From the NCBI RefSeq assembly GCF_016786355.1, contig NZ_JADWYX010000009.1:1-64000 (forward strand): a stretch of DNA of 64,000 nucleotides, read 5' to 3'. Shown here in pieces: positions 49,850 through 58,606 of the stretch. The DNA is from Frankia sp. AgB1.9 (GTDB lineage Bacteria; Actinomycetota; Actinomycetes; Frankiales; Frankiaceae). A program made the position numbers and the translations under genes. Under the pieces are notes generated by a model, which saw nothing but the letters and a program-made list of their open reading frames with translations, did no database searches and was not told the origin of the DNA. The stretch's first letter is position 1. Every line of letters starts with the position of its first letter.

Positions 49850-51742
49850 TCACGCGAGAGGTGGGCCGGCTCCAGGCGTGGCGTCGCCGGCGGTGGCGGT
49901 GGCGAGCCGGCGCGGCAGGTGGCGGTGCGCCGCGACGGTGAGCCTGGTCAGCGGGTGTCGCCAGCTGGGCCAGACCAGGAACGCCTCGGCTTCGAGCATG
50001 GCCAGCGCGATGCGGGGCAGGTCGGTGCTCGCGGGGTAGCAGATGTAGCGGGGCTGCCAGGTCGGCTGGAACTTGGCGTTGAACCGGTAGAGGCTGTCGA
50101 TCTGGAACCAGCGGGACAGGAAGATGAGCAGCCCCCGCCAGCCGCGGATGAACGGCCCCGCGCCGAGCCGTTCGCCGTGTTCGAGTGCGGACCGCAGGAA
50201 CGCGAAGTTCAGCGAGACCCTGGTGACGCCCAGGTCGGCGGCGTGGCAGAGCGTGTGGACGATGAGGAACTCGTTCAGGCCGTTGTCCGCCGACCTGTCT
50301 CTGAGCATCGCGTCCAGCGACAGGCCCGCATGGCCCCAGGGCACGAAGTGCAGCAGCGCGCGTGGCTGAGGCTCCCCACCGTCCGGGTCGGCGCGCGACG
50401 CGGTCACGGCCACGCAGTCGCCGTCGGCGGTGTCGCCGAGCCTCCCGAGGGCCATCGAGAAGCCGCGTTCCGTCTCGGCCCCCCGCCACGCCGCGGCCTT
50501 CCGGGCGAGCTGCTCGGCCTCGTCCTGCGGGATGTCGCGCATCCGGCGGGCCACCGCGGTGTATCCGGCGCGTTCCACCCGGCCTGCGGCCTGGCGGACG
50601 TTGCGCATCGACCGGCCCTGCAGGGTGAAGCGGGCGGTGTCGATGACCGCCTCGTCGCCGAGTTCCAGGACGGACAGGCCGGTGCGTTTCCAGACGACGG
50701 CACCAGCCTGCGAGCAGCCGATCACCGCCGGCGTCCAGGCGTGGTCAGCCGCTTCGCGAAGGAACTCCTTGATCGCCGCCGGCCAGGCCTCCGAGTCCCC
50801 CAACGGGTCTCCGCTGGCCAGCATGACGCCGGAGACCACCCGGAACGCGACACCGGCCTTACCGGTAGGCGACCAGACCACCGACTTGTCGCGGCGCAGC
50901 GCGAAGTACCCCAGCGAATCGGCGTCGCCGTGCCGATCGAGCAGATCACGTACCCGGACCTCGTCCTCGTCGGTCAGCCGAGGCCGCGGCTGGGGTGGCC
51001 GCAGCGCCAGGTAGCCGGTCGTCACGACCGTGAGCCCACCCATCGCCAGGAGCACCCGGGTCGCGAGGTCGCCGAACCAGTCCGAGGTGTAACGCAGCGG
51101 TCCCGGGATCCCGACGAGACCCCAGAGGATCTGTTCGAACTCGGCGGACAGCGGGTGCGGACCAGCGATGTGATTCGAACGGGCGTGCAGGAGCAGCAAC
51201 CCGATACCGACGGAGATGACGGTGAGCGTCACGCCGACGCCGAGCGCGCGCCAACGCGTCGTCGGGTCGCCCTTGGCCTGGAACTCCCGTCGGGTCACCA
51301 GCAGAACCCCGAACAGCGCGGCCGATCCGGCAGCCTCCTCGTAGTCCAGTCCGTCCACGAGGTGGAGCACGACGCTCGCGGCCAACAGGATCGCGACCGC
51401 CCGCCAGGCCCGCTGCTTGCGGCGACGCAGACCGCGCGCGAGCAGCACCAGCAGCATGCCGACCAGGACGGTGAACGCCGCCGCCTGCCGCGACACCGAC
51501 CCGGGCAGCACCTCACGTAGATCCGCCAGTTGGGAACGCCACTCCGGGGTGACCGCGAAGACGATGTCGATCACGCCGATGGCCAACGTCAGCAGCGCGA
51601 CGACCCGCGGAACCCAGGGCAGCCGCCAAGCGGACAGCCGAGGCAGCACCCCACCGCCAGCTGGCCCAGGACCCGCCACGCCAGCCTTCGGGCCGTGTCG
51701 CAGGCGGACGCCCGCGGCCTCGTTGTCGTTGGGCGCATCCAT
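49850..51742 (-). CDS. DUF2156 phosphatidylglycerol lysyltransferase-like membrane protein
   Basis: A 630-residue protein. The N-terminal 250 residues hold five to six transmembrane helices; the C-terminal 330 residues are the DUF2156 GNAT-like fold (LGYFALRRDKSVVWSPTGKAGVAFRVVSGVMLASGDPLGD, RNVRQAAGRVERAGY, LNEFLIVHTLCHAADLGVTRVSLNFAFLRSALE). Members transfer Lys or Ala from tRNA to phosphatidylglycerol and protect against cationic peptides. There is no lysyl-tRNA synthetase domain, unlike LysX of mycobacteria. ATG 51742 follows GGAGA. It is upstream of the desaturase. Confidence 0.85.
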   Translation of the reverse strand: MDAPNDNEAAGVRLRHGPKAGVAGPGPAGGGVLPRLSAWRLPWVPRVVALLTLAIGVIDIVFAVTPEWRSQLADLREVLPGSVSRQAAAFTVLVGMLLVLLARGLRRRKQRAWRAVAILLAASVVLHLVDGLDYEEAAGSAALFGVLLVTRREFQAKGDPTTRWRALGVGVTLTVISVGIGLLLLHARSNHIAGPHPLSAEFEQILWGLVGIPGPLRYTSDWFGDLATRVLLAMGGLTVVTTGYLALRPPQPRPRLTDEDEVRVRDLLDRHGDADSLGYFALRRDKSVVWSPTGKAGVAFRVVSGVMLASGDPLGDSEAWPAAIKEFLREAADHAWTPAVIGCSQAGAVVWKRTGLSVLELGDEAVIDTARFTLQGRSMRNVRQAAGRVERAGYTAVARRMRDIPQDEAEQLARKAAAWRGAETERGFSMALGRLGDTADGDCVAVTASRADPDGGEPQPRALLHFVPWGHAGLSLDAMLRDRSADNGLNEFLIVHTLCHAADLGVTRVSLNFAFLRSALEHGERLGAGPFIRGWRGLLIFLSRWFQIDSLYRFNAKFQPTWQPRYICYPASTDLPRIALAMLEAEAFLVWPSWRHPLTRLTVAAHRHLPRRLATATAGDATPGAGPPLA

Positions 51743-52213
51743 CGTGTCGTCTCCGGTGGTCACGGCTTGCGCCCTGGGTCGTCACGACCATAGACCCGGC
51801 CACGAAGGGCGCCGCCCGAGCCGCCCCTGGAGAGCAGCCGACATCCCCGGCTTGTTCGGCCGTGCGCTCCACCCGCGCGATATACACATTGTTAACGGGG
51901 AGACACTGTCCGAAATATTCCTGTGACGGCTGGTTTACATCCACTTGCGCCGGGGAATCGCCGTGCCGTCACCGGTCGTCCGGCTGGTGGACCCACACCT
52001 CGAGGCGACGTGGCCTGGATGGAGGTGGCGGGCTGGTCATCGCCCGGCCGTCACCGTCTCGTGCCCACGTGTCGCCTTTGGCAGCGCGACATGGGGTGGT
52101 GAGGCACGGCCCATGAGAGTCCGACAGTTCGGCCCGCCCGGGGGATTTCGCGGACGCCGTCGACATTTCGGTCCACGCTCGGGGAAGCCGGATCCGGCAG
52201 GGGCGGCACGCCG
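51743..52213. promoter_or_regulatory. Divergent promoter region before lpqY
   Basis: This 471-nt gap separates the lysyltransferase-like gene from the sugar importer operon. The only AT-rich part, at about 51880-51925 (GATATACACATTGTTAACGG and GAAATATTCCTG), is the likely promoter core. I see no convincing gene; the Arg/Gly-rich frames are by chance. Confidence 0.4.
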
Positions 52214-53494
52214 ATGAGAAGAAGAAGCCTGTCCACGGCGAGCCTCATCGGAGCGCTGGTACTGGCCGTGGGAGCGGCGCTGGCCGGTTGCGGCTCAGGC
52301 AACGAAGGCAGTGGCCACGGCCCGGCCGCGCTGACCTGGTACGTCTACAACGAGTCGTCGGGGTCGTTCGCGAAGGCCGCGGCGGACTGCTCGGCCGCGT
52401 CGCACGGCCAGTACACGATCGGCATCAACGTCCTGCCGAACGATTCGGACGGTCAGCGCCAGCAACTGGTGCGCCGGCTCGCCGCCGGGGACTCCTCGAT
52501 GGACATCCTCGCCCTGGACGTGACCTGGACCGCCGAGTTCGCCGAGGCCCGCTGGATCGAACCGTTTGCGCCGACGGATGCGAAGCGGATTACCGCCGGA
52601 ATGCTGCCGGTCGCCGTGCAGACCGGCACCTGGAATAACCAGCTCTACGCCGTGCCGCTGAACACCAACGCCCAGCTCCTCTGGTATCGCAAGGACCTGG
52701 TCCCGCGGCCGCCGCGGACCTGGGACGAGATGCTCGCCGACGCCCGCCAACTCGCCGCGGAAGGCAAGCCGCATTACGTCGAGGTGCAGGGCGCCCAGTA
52801 CGAGGGCTATACCGTCCTGTTCAACTCGCTGGTGGCCTCGGCCGGCGGCCAGATCCTCAACAAGGACGGGACCGAGGTGGTGCTCGGCCCGCCGGCGGAC
52901 AAGGCCGTCGAAGCGATCCGGGCGCTGGCGCACTCGCCGGCCGCCGACCCGTCCTGGTCCAACCAGCGGGAGGACGACAACCGGCTGGCATTCGAGACCG
53001 GCTCGGCCGCCTTCCAGCTCAACTACCCGTTCATCTATCCGTCGGCCAAGCAGAACAATCCACGGCTGGCCGAACAGATCGGCTGGACCCAGTGGCCGAC
53101 GCTGGTCCCCGGCCAGCATTCGCACAGCACGATCGGCGGCTACAACCTCGCGATCAGCGCGTACAGCCGGCACCAGACCGCGGCCGCCGCGGCGATCACG
53201 TGCCTGACCAGCCGGGACAACCAGATCCGGGACGCGATCGACGGTGGGCTCCCCCCGACCATCGGGGCTCTCTACACCGACCAGAAGTTCATCGCCGCGG
53301 GCTATCCGTTCGCCCCGGCCATCTACGAGGCGCTGCAGAACGCAAGCGTGCGGCCGCAGACGCCGGCCTACCAGAGCGTGTCGCTGCAGATCGCCCACAC
53401 TCTGTCCCCGCCTTCGTCCGCGAGCCTCGGCAGGCTCGCGGCGCTGCGCGGGGCGATCTCCGACGCGATCGAGTCGAAGGGGCTGGTGCCGTGA
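52214..53494 (+). CDS. lpqY: Sugar ABC transporter solute-binding lipoprotein, LpqY-like
   Basis: A 426-residue binding protein with lipobox LAGC (Cys26). It resembles mycobacterial LpqY (trehalose binding) along its length: RRLAAGDSSMDILALDVTWTAEFAEARWIEP, NTNAQLLWYRKDLVPRPPRTWDEM, LAFETGSAAFQLNYPFIYPSA, and the end [13 protein letters not shown]. It is first of four genes lpqY-sugA-sugB-sugC with overlapping stops and starts (GTGA to the next gene). The ligand is probably a disaccharide such as trehalose, by homology only. Confidence 0.88.
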   Translation: MRRRSLSTASLIGALVLAVGAALAGCGSGNEGSGHGPAALTWYVYNESSGSFAKAAADCSAASHGQYTIGINVLPNDSDGQRQQLVRRLAAGDSSMDILALDVTWTAEFAEARWIEPFAPTDAKRITAGMLPVAVQTGTWNNQLYAVPLNTNAQLLWYRKDLVPRPPRTWDEMLADARQLAAEGKPHYVEVQGAQYEGYTVLFNSLVASAGGQILNKDGTEVVLGPPADKAVEAIRALAHSPAADPSWSNQREDDNRLAFETGSAAFQLNYPFIYPSAKQNNPRLAEQIGWTQWPTLVPGQHSHSTIGGYNLAISAYSRHQTAAAAAITCLTSRDNQIRDAIDGGLPPTIGALYTDQKFIAAGYPFAPAIYEALQNASVRPQTPAYQSVSLQIAHTLSPPSSASLGRLAALRGAISDAIESKGLVP

Positions 53495-54504
53495 GCGCGA
53501 GCGGAGCGGAACACGACGCGCGGCCCCCGTCCGACGCGCAGCCAGAGCCATCCAGCAGGCCAGAGACGCCCGATAGCCCGGAGACGCCAAGCAGGCCGGA
53601 GACGCCAGCCAGGCGGCGGAAGGCGCCGCTCTCGGCGGGGGCCCGGGCCGAGCGCCGGCTCGGCTGGGCGCTGTGCGCGCCGGCGTTCCTCGTCATCCTC
53701 GCGGTGACCGGCTACCCCGTCGGGTACGCGGTTTACCTGTCGCTGCACCGCTATGACCTGCGGTTCCCCCAGGATTCCAGGTTCATCGGGCTGGCCAACT
53801 ACGGGACGGTGCTGGGGTCGTCGCTGTGGTGGCAGGCGCTCGCGGTCACCGCGATCATCACGGTGATCGCGGTGGCGATCCAGTTCGTGCTGGGGATGGC
53901 CCTCGCGCTGGTGATGCACCGGGCGCTGATCGGCCGCGGGCTGGTGCGGACGGTGATCCTCATCCCGTACGGGATCGTGACGGTGGTCGCCGCGTTCGGC
54001 TGGCGGTATGCCTGGACACCGGACACCGGCTACCTGTCCGGGCTGTTCGGCAGCTCAGCCCCGCTGACCTCGCAGGTCGGGGGAATCAGCGTCATCATCC
54101 TGGCCGAGGTGTGGAAGACGACGCCGTTCATGGCGTTGCTTCTGCTGGCCGGGCTGGCGCTGGTCCCGGAGGAGCTGCTGCGGGCGGCGAAGGTCGACGG
54201 GGCGACGGCCTGGCAACGCCTGACCCGGGTGATGCTGCCGCTGATGAAGCCGGCCATCCTGGTCGCGGTGCTGTTCCGGGTGCTGGACTCGTTCCGCATC
54301 TTCGACAGCATCTACGTGCTGACCGCCGGCGCGTACGACACGCGTTCCGTGTCGATCCTGGGCTACGACAACCTGTTCACCGCGCTGAACCTCGGCGTCG
54401 GCTCGTCGTTGTCGGTCCTGATCTTCCTCGTCGTGGCACTGGTCGCGTTCATCTTCATCAAGGGCTTCGGCGCGGCCGCACCCGGGACGGAGGGTCGCCG
54501 CTGA
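53491..54504 (+). CDS. sugA: Sugar ABC transporter permease, SugA-like
   Basis: A 337-residue MalF-type permease with six helices. The EAA loop reads [28 protein letters not shown], which docks to the ATPase. A 50-residue Pro/Glu/Ser-rich N-terminal tail ([19 protein letters not shown]) with repeated PET units precedes the first helix; that is unusual and probably cytosolic. GTG 53491 overlaps the lpqY stop. Confidence 0.88.
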   Translation: MSASGAEHDARPPSDAQPEPSSRPETPDSPETPSRPETPARRRKAPLSAGARAERRLGWALCAPAFLVILAVTGYPVGYAVYLSLHRYDLRFPQDSRFIGLANYGTVLGSSLWWQALAVTAIITVIAVAIQFVLGMALALVMHRALIGRGLVRTVILIPYGIVTVVAAFGWRYAWTPDTGYLSGLFGSSAPLTSQVGGISVIILAEVWKTTPFMALLLLAGLALVPEELLRAAKVDGATAWQRLTRVMLPLMKPAILVAVLFRVLDSFRIFDSIYVLTAGAYDTRSVSILGYDNLFTALNLGVGSSLSVLIFLVVALVAFIFIKGFGAAAPGTEGRR

Positions 54505-55391
54505 TGGCCACCATCGCTACTGCCCCCGGCGCGGGCCCCACCGCCGGTCGTTACCGGCGGCCGCCGCGGAATGGCACCGCGCTGCTCGGCTGGTCCGTCG
54601 CGAACCTCGTCATCATCGCGATCTCGCTGGTGCCGATGCTCTGGCTGGTCTCGCTGTCCTTTAAGGCCCCGTCCACGATCACCGACGGCCGTTTCATACC
54701 GCGCACCTGGACTCTGGAGAACTATCGGGGGATCTTCACTCAGTCGCTGTTCACGAGGGCGCTGCTGAACAGCCTCGGGATCGCGCTCATCTCGACCGTG
54801 CTCGCGGTGGCGCTCGGTTCGATGGCCGCCTACGCGATCGCCCGGCTCGAGTTCCCCGGTAAACGGCTGCTTGTCGGGCTGGCCCTGCTGATCGCCATGT
54901 TCCCGCAGGTCTCGCTCGTCAGCCCGCTGTTCAACGTCTGGCGGCAGATCGGCATCTTCGACACGTGGGTCGGGCTCATCATCCCGTACCTGACGTTCTC
55001 GCTGCCGCTCGCCATCTACACGTTGTCGGCGTTCTTCCGGGAGATCCCCTGGGACCTGGAGAAGGCCGCGCAGGTCGACGGCGCCACCCCGCTTCAGGCC
55101 TTTCTGCGGGTCATCGCCCCGCTGGCCGCGCCCGGCATGGTGACCACCGCCATCCTGGTGTTCATCTTCTGCTGGAACGACTTCCTCTTCTCGATCTCCC
55201 TGACGTCGACGGAGCGCTCACGGACCGTCCCGGCGGCCATCGCGTTCTTCACCGGAGCGTCGCAGTTCGCCCAGCCGATCGGCTCGATCGCGGCCGCGGC
55301 CGTCGTCATCACCATCCCGATCATCATCTTCGTGCTGTTGTTCCAACGTCGGATAGTCGCCGGACTGACCTCCGGCGCGGTGAAGGGCTAG
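54504..55391 (+). CDS. sugB: Sugar ABC transporter permease, SugB-like
   Basis: A 295-residue MalG-type permease with six helices and the EAA loop [36 protein letters not shown] and [22 protein letters not shown] are characteristic for the family. ATG 54504 overlaps the sugA stop (TGATG). It forms the channel with SugA. Confidence 0.9.
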   Translation: MATIATAPGAGPTAGRYRRPPRNGTALLGWSVANLVIIAISLVPMLWLVSLSFKAPSTITDGRFIPRTWTLENYRGIFTQSLFTRALLNSLGIALISTVLAVALGSMAAYAIARLEFPGKRLLVGLALLIAMFPQVSLVSPLFNVWRQIGIFDTWVGLIIPYLTFSLPLAIYTLSAFFREIPWDLEKAAQVDGATPLQAFLRVIAPLAAPGMVTTAILVFIFCWNDFLFSISLTSTERSRTVPAAIAFFTGASQFAQPIGSIAAAAVVITIPIIIFVLLFQRRIVAGLTSGAVKG

Positions 55392-55401
55392 GGGCGCAGC
55401 C

Positions 55402-56598
55402 ATGGCGGACATCGTTCTCGACCACGTCACCAAGCGGTATCCGGACGGCCAGCTCGCGGTGGACGACGCGAGCCTCTCCATCGCGGACGGCGAGTTCGTC
55501 ATCTTCGTCGGGCCGTCGGGCTGCGGGAAGTCGACCACCCTGAACATGATCGCCGGGCTGGAGGACATCACCTCCGGCGAGCTCCGGATCGGCGGGAAGG
55601 TCGTCAACGACCTGGCGCCGAAGGACCGCGACATCGCCATGGTGTTCCAGAGCTACGCGCTGTACCCGCACATGTCGGTGCGCAAGAACATGGGCTTCGC
55701 GCTGGCGCTGGCGAAACGGCCGAAGGACGAGATCAACCGGAGGGTCGAGGAGGCCGCCCAGGTGCTCGACCTCACCGAGCACCTGGACCGCAAGCCGGCC
55801 CAGCTGTCCGGCGGGCAGCGCCAGCGCGTCGCGATGGGCCGGGCGATCGTCCGATCCCCGAAGGCGTTCCTCATGGACGAGCCGCTGTCCAACCTGGACG
55901 CCAAGCTGCGGGTGCAGATGCGCATCGAGGTGTCCCGGCTCCAGAACCGGCTCGGCACCACGACGGTCTACGTCACCCACGACCAGACCGAGGCGATGAC
56001 GCTCGGCGACCGGGTGGCGGTGATGCGGTCCGGGCGGATCCAGCAGGCCGGGACCCCGGCCGAGCTGTACAGCCGGCCGGCGACCGTCTTCGTGGCCGGC
56101 TTCATCGGTTCGCCGGCGATGAACTTCGTGCCGGCCACCGTCGAGGAGAGCGATTTGCGCACTCCGTTCGGGACGATCACCCCGGACGACCGGCAGCGGC
56201 GGCTGCTGGAGAGCTGGGCCGGCGGCGCCGCCGGCCGCCGGTCGCTGATCGTCGGACTGCGGCCCGAACACTTCGAGGACGCCGCGCTGGAGTCGGTGCA
56301 CGGCCGCCCCGGGCTGCGGACCACGGTCACGGTGGACGTGCTGGAGCGGCTCGGCTCGGACATCTACGCCTACTTCACGCTGGCCGGTGGCCGCGCCCAG
56401 GTCGCCGACCTCGACGAGCTGGCCCATGACGCCGGCACCGTCGACCTGTCCAGCAGGGCCGAACAGGTCGTCGCCCGGCTCGACGCGGACAGCCGGATCC
56501 GGGAGGGCGAGAACGTGGAGCTGTGGCTGGACACGACCCGGTTGCACCTCTTCGACCCGGAGACCGGCCACAACCTGGACGCCCCAGCCACCCCCTGA
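55402..56598 (+). CDS. sugC: Sugar ABC transporter ATPase, SugC/MsmK-like
   Basis: A 398-residue ATPase with Walker [10 protein letters not shown] (37-45), signature LSGGQRQR (135-142), Walker B AFLMDE (155-160) and H-loop [11 protein letters not shown], then a C-terminal TOBE/OB regulatory domain. It powers the importer; MsmK-type ATPases often serve several importers. ATG 55402 is 10 nt behind sugB. A hairpin overlapping its stop codon ends the operon. Confidence 0.9.
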   Translation: MADIVLDHVTKRYPDGQLAVDDASLSIADGEFVIFVGPSGCGKSTTLNMIAGLEDITSGELRIGGKVVNDLAPKDRDIAMVFQSYALYPHMSVRKNMGFALALAKRPKDEINRRVEEAAQVLDLTEHLDRKPAQLSGGQRQRVAMGRAIVRSPKAFLMDEPLSNLDAKLRVQMRIEVSRLQNRLGTTTVYVTHDQTEAMTLGDRVAVMRSGRIQQAGTPAELYSRPATVFVAGFIGSPAMNFVPATVEESDLRTPFGTITPDDRQRRLLESWAGGAAGRRSLIVGLRPEHFEDAALESVHGRPGLRTTVTVDVLERLGSDIYAYFTLAGGRAQVADLDELAHDAGTVDLSSRAEQVVARLDADSRIREGENVELWLDTTRLHLFDPETGHNLDAPATP

Positions 56599-56617
56599 CC
56601 TCTCCGTGGGTCAGGGG
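56592..56617. terminator. Bidirectional terminator hairpin
   Basis: CCCCTGAC (56592-56599) and GTCAGGGG (56610-56617) form a perfect 8-bp stem with a 10-nt loop. It covers the sugC stop codon and lies just ahead of the convergent PEP-mutase-like gene's end. Confidence 0.65.
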
Positions 56618-56622
56618 TGTGG

Positions 56623-57444
56623 CTAGGCCTTGGGTGCGAGGAGACGGGACAGCCGGCCGAAGCTGGGGCCCGTCGTCGCGGTGGCGAGGTCGCCGGCAGT
56701 GAGGGCTGCGGCTGCCTGCTGGAGGGCTCCCATGGTGTGCGCGTACAGGGAGACGCCCAGGCTGATCCGCCGCACACCCGCTTGCTGGAGCTCGGCCACG
56801 GAGAGGGTCTTGTCGACCGGAGAGACGACGACGTTGACGGGCTTGGGCGCGACGGCCTGGACGATGGCGGTGACGGCGGCCAGATCGGGCGGGAAGGGCG
56901 CGTAGAGGACGTCCGCGCCGGCTTCCGCGAACGCGGTCAGCCGACGGACGGTGTCGTCCAGGTCGGACCGGCCCTGGAGGAAGTTGTCGGTCCGGCCGGT
57001 GACGACGATGCGACCCCGGGAGGCGACGACGGCGTGGCGGACCCGGTCGACGGCCTCGTCGAAGGGGCGGATGGGCCGCTCCGGGTCGCCGGACGTGTCC
57101 TCGATGCCGATGCCGGCGAGCCCGGCGTCGACCGCGGCCTCGACGGTCGCGGCGACGTCCTGGGCCGTCTGGCCGTAGCCGTCCTCGAAGTCGCCGTTGA
57201 CCGGCAGACCGGTGAGCCGGCCGAGCAGGGCGGCGTGGTCGAGGTGCTCCTGGCGGCTGACGGCGTGCCGCCCGTCGAGGCGGCCGAGGGTGGCGGCGAG
57301 CGCGGCCGACGACGTCCCGATGGCCTCGAATCCGGCGTCGGCCAGCAGGAGGGCGGACAGGCCGTCCCAGGCGTTGGGCATGACGAGCCCGCCGGTGCGG
57401 GTGTGCAGGGCCAGGAAGTGCTCGTAGATCTCGGAGCCGGGCAT
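56623..57444 (-). CDS. Isocitrate lyase/PEP mutase superfamily protein
   Basis: A 273-residue TIM-barrel enzyme: VMPNAWDGLSALLLADAGFEAIGTSSAALAATLG, VNGDFEDGYG (Mg-binding Asp) and GIGIEDTSGD are the family motifs. The group acts on C-C or C-P bonds (carboxyphosphonoenolpyruvate mutase, 2-methylisocitrate lyase-like); this short type (no extra lyase loop) is often of unknown function. ATG 57444 follows AAGGA. It is divergent from the TetR gene, with a 292-nt gap. Confidence 0.87.
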   Translation of the reverse strand: MPGSEIYEHFLALHTRTGGLVMPNAWDGLSALLLADAGFEAIGTSSAALAATLGRLDGRHAVSRQEHLDHAALLGRLTGLPVNGDFEDGYGQTAQDVAATVEAAVDAGLAGIGIEDTSGDPERPIRPFDEAVDRVRHAVVASRGRIVVTGRTDNFLQGRSDLDDTVRRLTAFAEAGADVLYAPFPPDLAAVTAIVQAVAPKPVNVVVSPVDKTLSVAELQQAGVRRISLGVSLYAHTMGALQQAAAALTAGDLATATTGPSFGRLSRLLAPKA

Positions 57445-57736
57445 GGTCACGTCCTTACTCGTCGGGGCGAGAGAGGTCAGCCTGAGCGGGAACTGTTACC
57501 TACGAGGGCCCGATCAGGTTGTCACGGTGAACGACTCGACGTAGGCGAGCGCCACGTCCAGGGCGACGGCCATCGGTATGGAGTCGTGGGCGTTCTGGGC
57601 CAGCATGGGCGGCGGGCCCGTTGGACCGCGGGGCTGGTCCCGCGGGGCGGCTGCCTGTCCGGGTCAGGAGATAGTGTTCGGCCGGTTGGGCTGGTTGTCA
57701 GTCCTGCCAGGCTCGGTTGGTGGGGGCATCGGGTTC

Positions 57737-58318
57737 GTGACGGTTCAGCGGGCCCAACGGGTCGGGCCAGCGCGCAATCGGGTGCTGGCGGTCGCGTTGG
57801 AGTTGTTCGCGCAGCACGGCGTGAGCGGCACCTCGATCCAGATGATCGCCGACGAGCTGGGCGTGACCAAGGCGGCGGTGTACTTCCAGTTCAACGCCAA
57901 GGAGGGCCTGCTCCGGGCGCTCGTCGCTCCGGCGATCGAGGAGCTGCGCCTGCTGGTCGAGGCGGCGGAGGGCCAGCCGCGCAGGTCCGGCCAGGTGGCG
58001 ACCGCGCTGTCGGGCATCGTGGATCTGGTCATCAAGAACAGCCGGTTGAACGCCGTCGTCCTGGCCGACCCCGCGGTAAGCCGTCTTGCCCACGAGGATC
58101 CGATCCTGCGTGACCTGACAGGCAGGCTTGACCGGCTGCTGGCGGGCCCGGACCCGGATGCCAGGGCGACGGTCGCCGCGGTCATGGTGGGCGGCGGCCT
58201 GATGGCGGCGACGACCGATCCGCGGCTGGCCGAGCTCGACAAGGACGACCTTCGCGAATATCTGCTGGAGCTTGCGCGCCGCCTGCTGGGACTGCGGGCG
58301 CCACGCACCCGGGCCTGA
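57737..58318 (+). CDS. TetR family transcriptional regulator
   Basis: A 193-residue regulator. HTH: RVLAVALELFAQHGVSGTSIQMIADELGVTKAAVYFQFNAKEGLLRALV, residues 15-63. GTG 57737 is assumed from the domain start, without a strong ribosome-binding site. The GACGATCGTC repeats between it and the molybdopterin gene are the best operator candidates; control of that gene or of the PEP-mutase-like gene is likely. Confidence 0.88.
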   Translation: MTVQRAQRVGPARNRVLAVALELFAQHGVSGTSIQMIADELGVTKAAVYFQFNAKEGLLRALVAPAIEELRLLVEAAEGQPRRSGQVATALSGIVDLVIKNSRLNAVVLADPAVSRLAHEDPILRDLTGRLDRLLAGPDPDARATVAAVMVGGGLMAATTDPRLAELDKDDLREYLLELARRLLGLRAPRTRA

Positions 58319-58446
58319 CCCGCGCGGAGCACAGCGGCCCGGCCCCCGGCCAACGGTCGCCGGTTGACGCCTGGCATCAGGGCCGCCCGCAACCCTTTCA
58401 TGATCGACTGCTTCCTCGGCTTCGGTTGACATCGCCGTCGTACCTA

Positions 58447-58490
58447 GACGATCGTCAAGGTTCGGCCGTGACGATCGTCAAGGTGCGGCC
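58447..58490. promoter_or_regulatory. Tandem GACGATCGTC operators before the molybdopterin gene
   Basis: GACGATCGTCAAGGT-T-CGGCC (58447-58467) and the same with one change (58470-58490) occur 23 bp apart, each starting with the perfect palindrome GACGATCGTC. It lies in the gap between the TetR gene and the start at 58607. Confidence 0.55.
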
Positions 58491-58606
58491 GGACCGGCCC
58501 AGGGTCGCGATCGGAGGCTGACCCGGTCGGCGCTCCCTGCGAGCCGATGAGGCCCGCGCGCGGGAACGCATCCTCGTTGGCGCAGCTGAAATGGGCGGAG
58601 GCAGCC

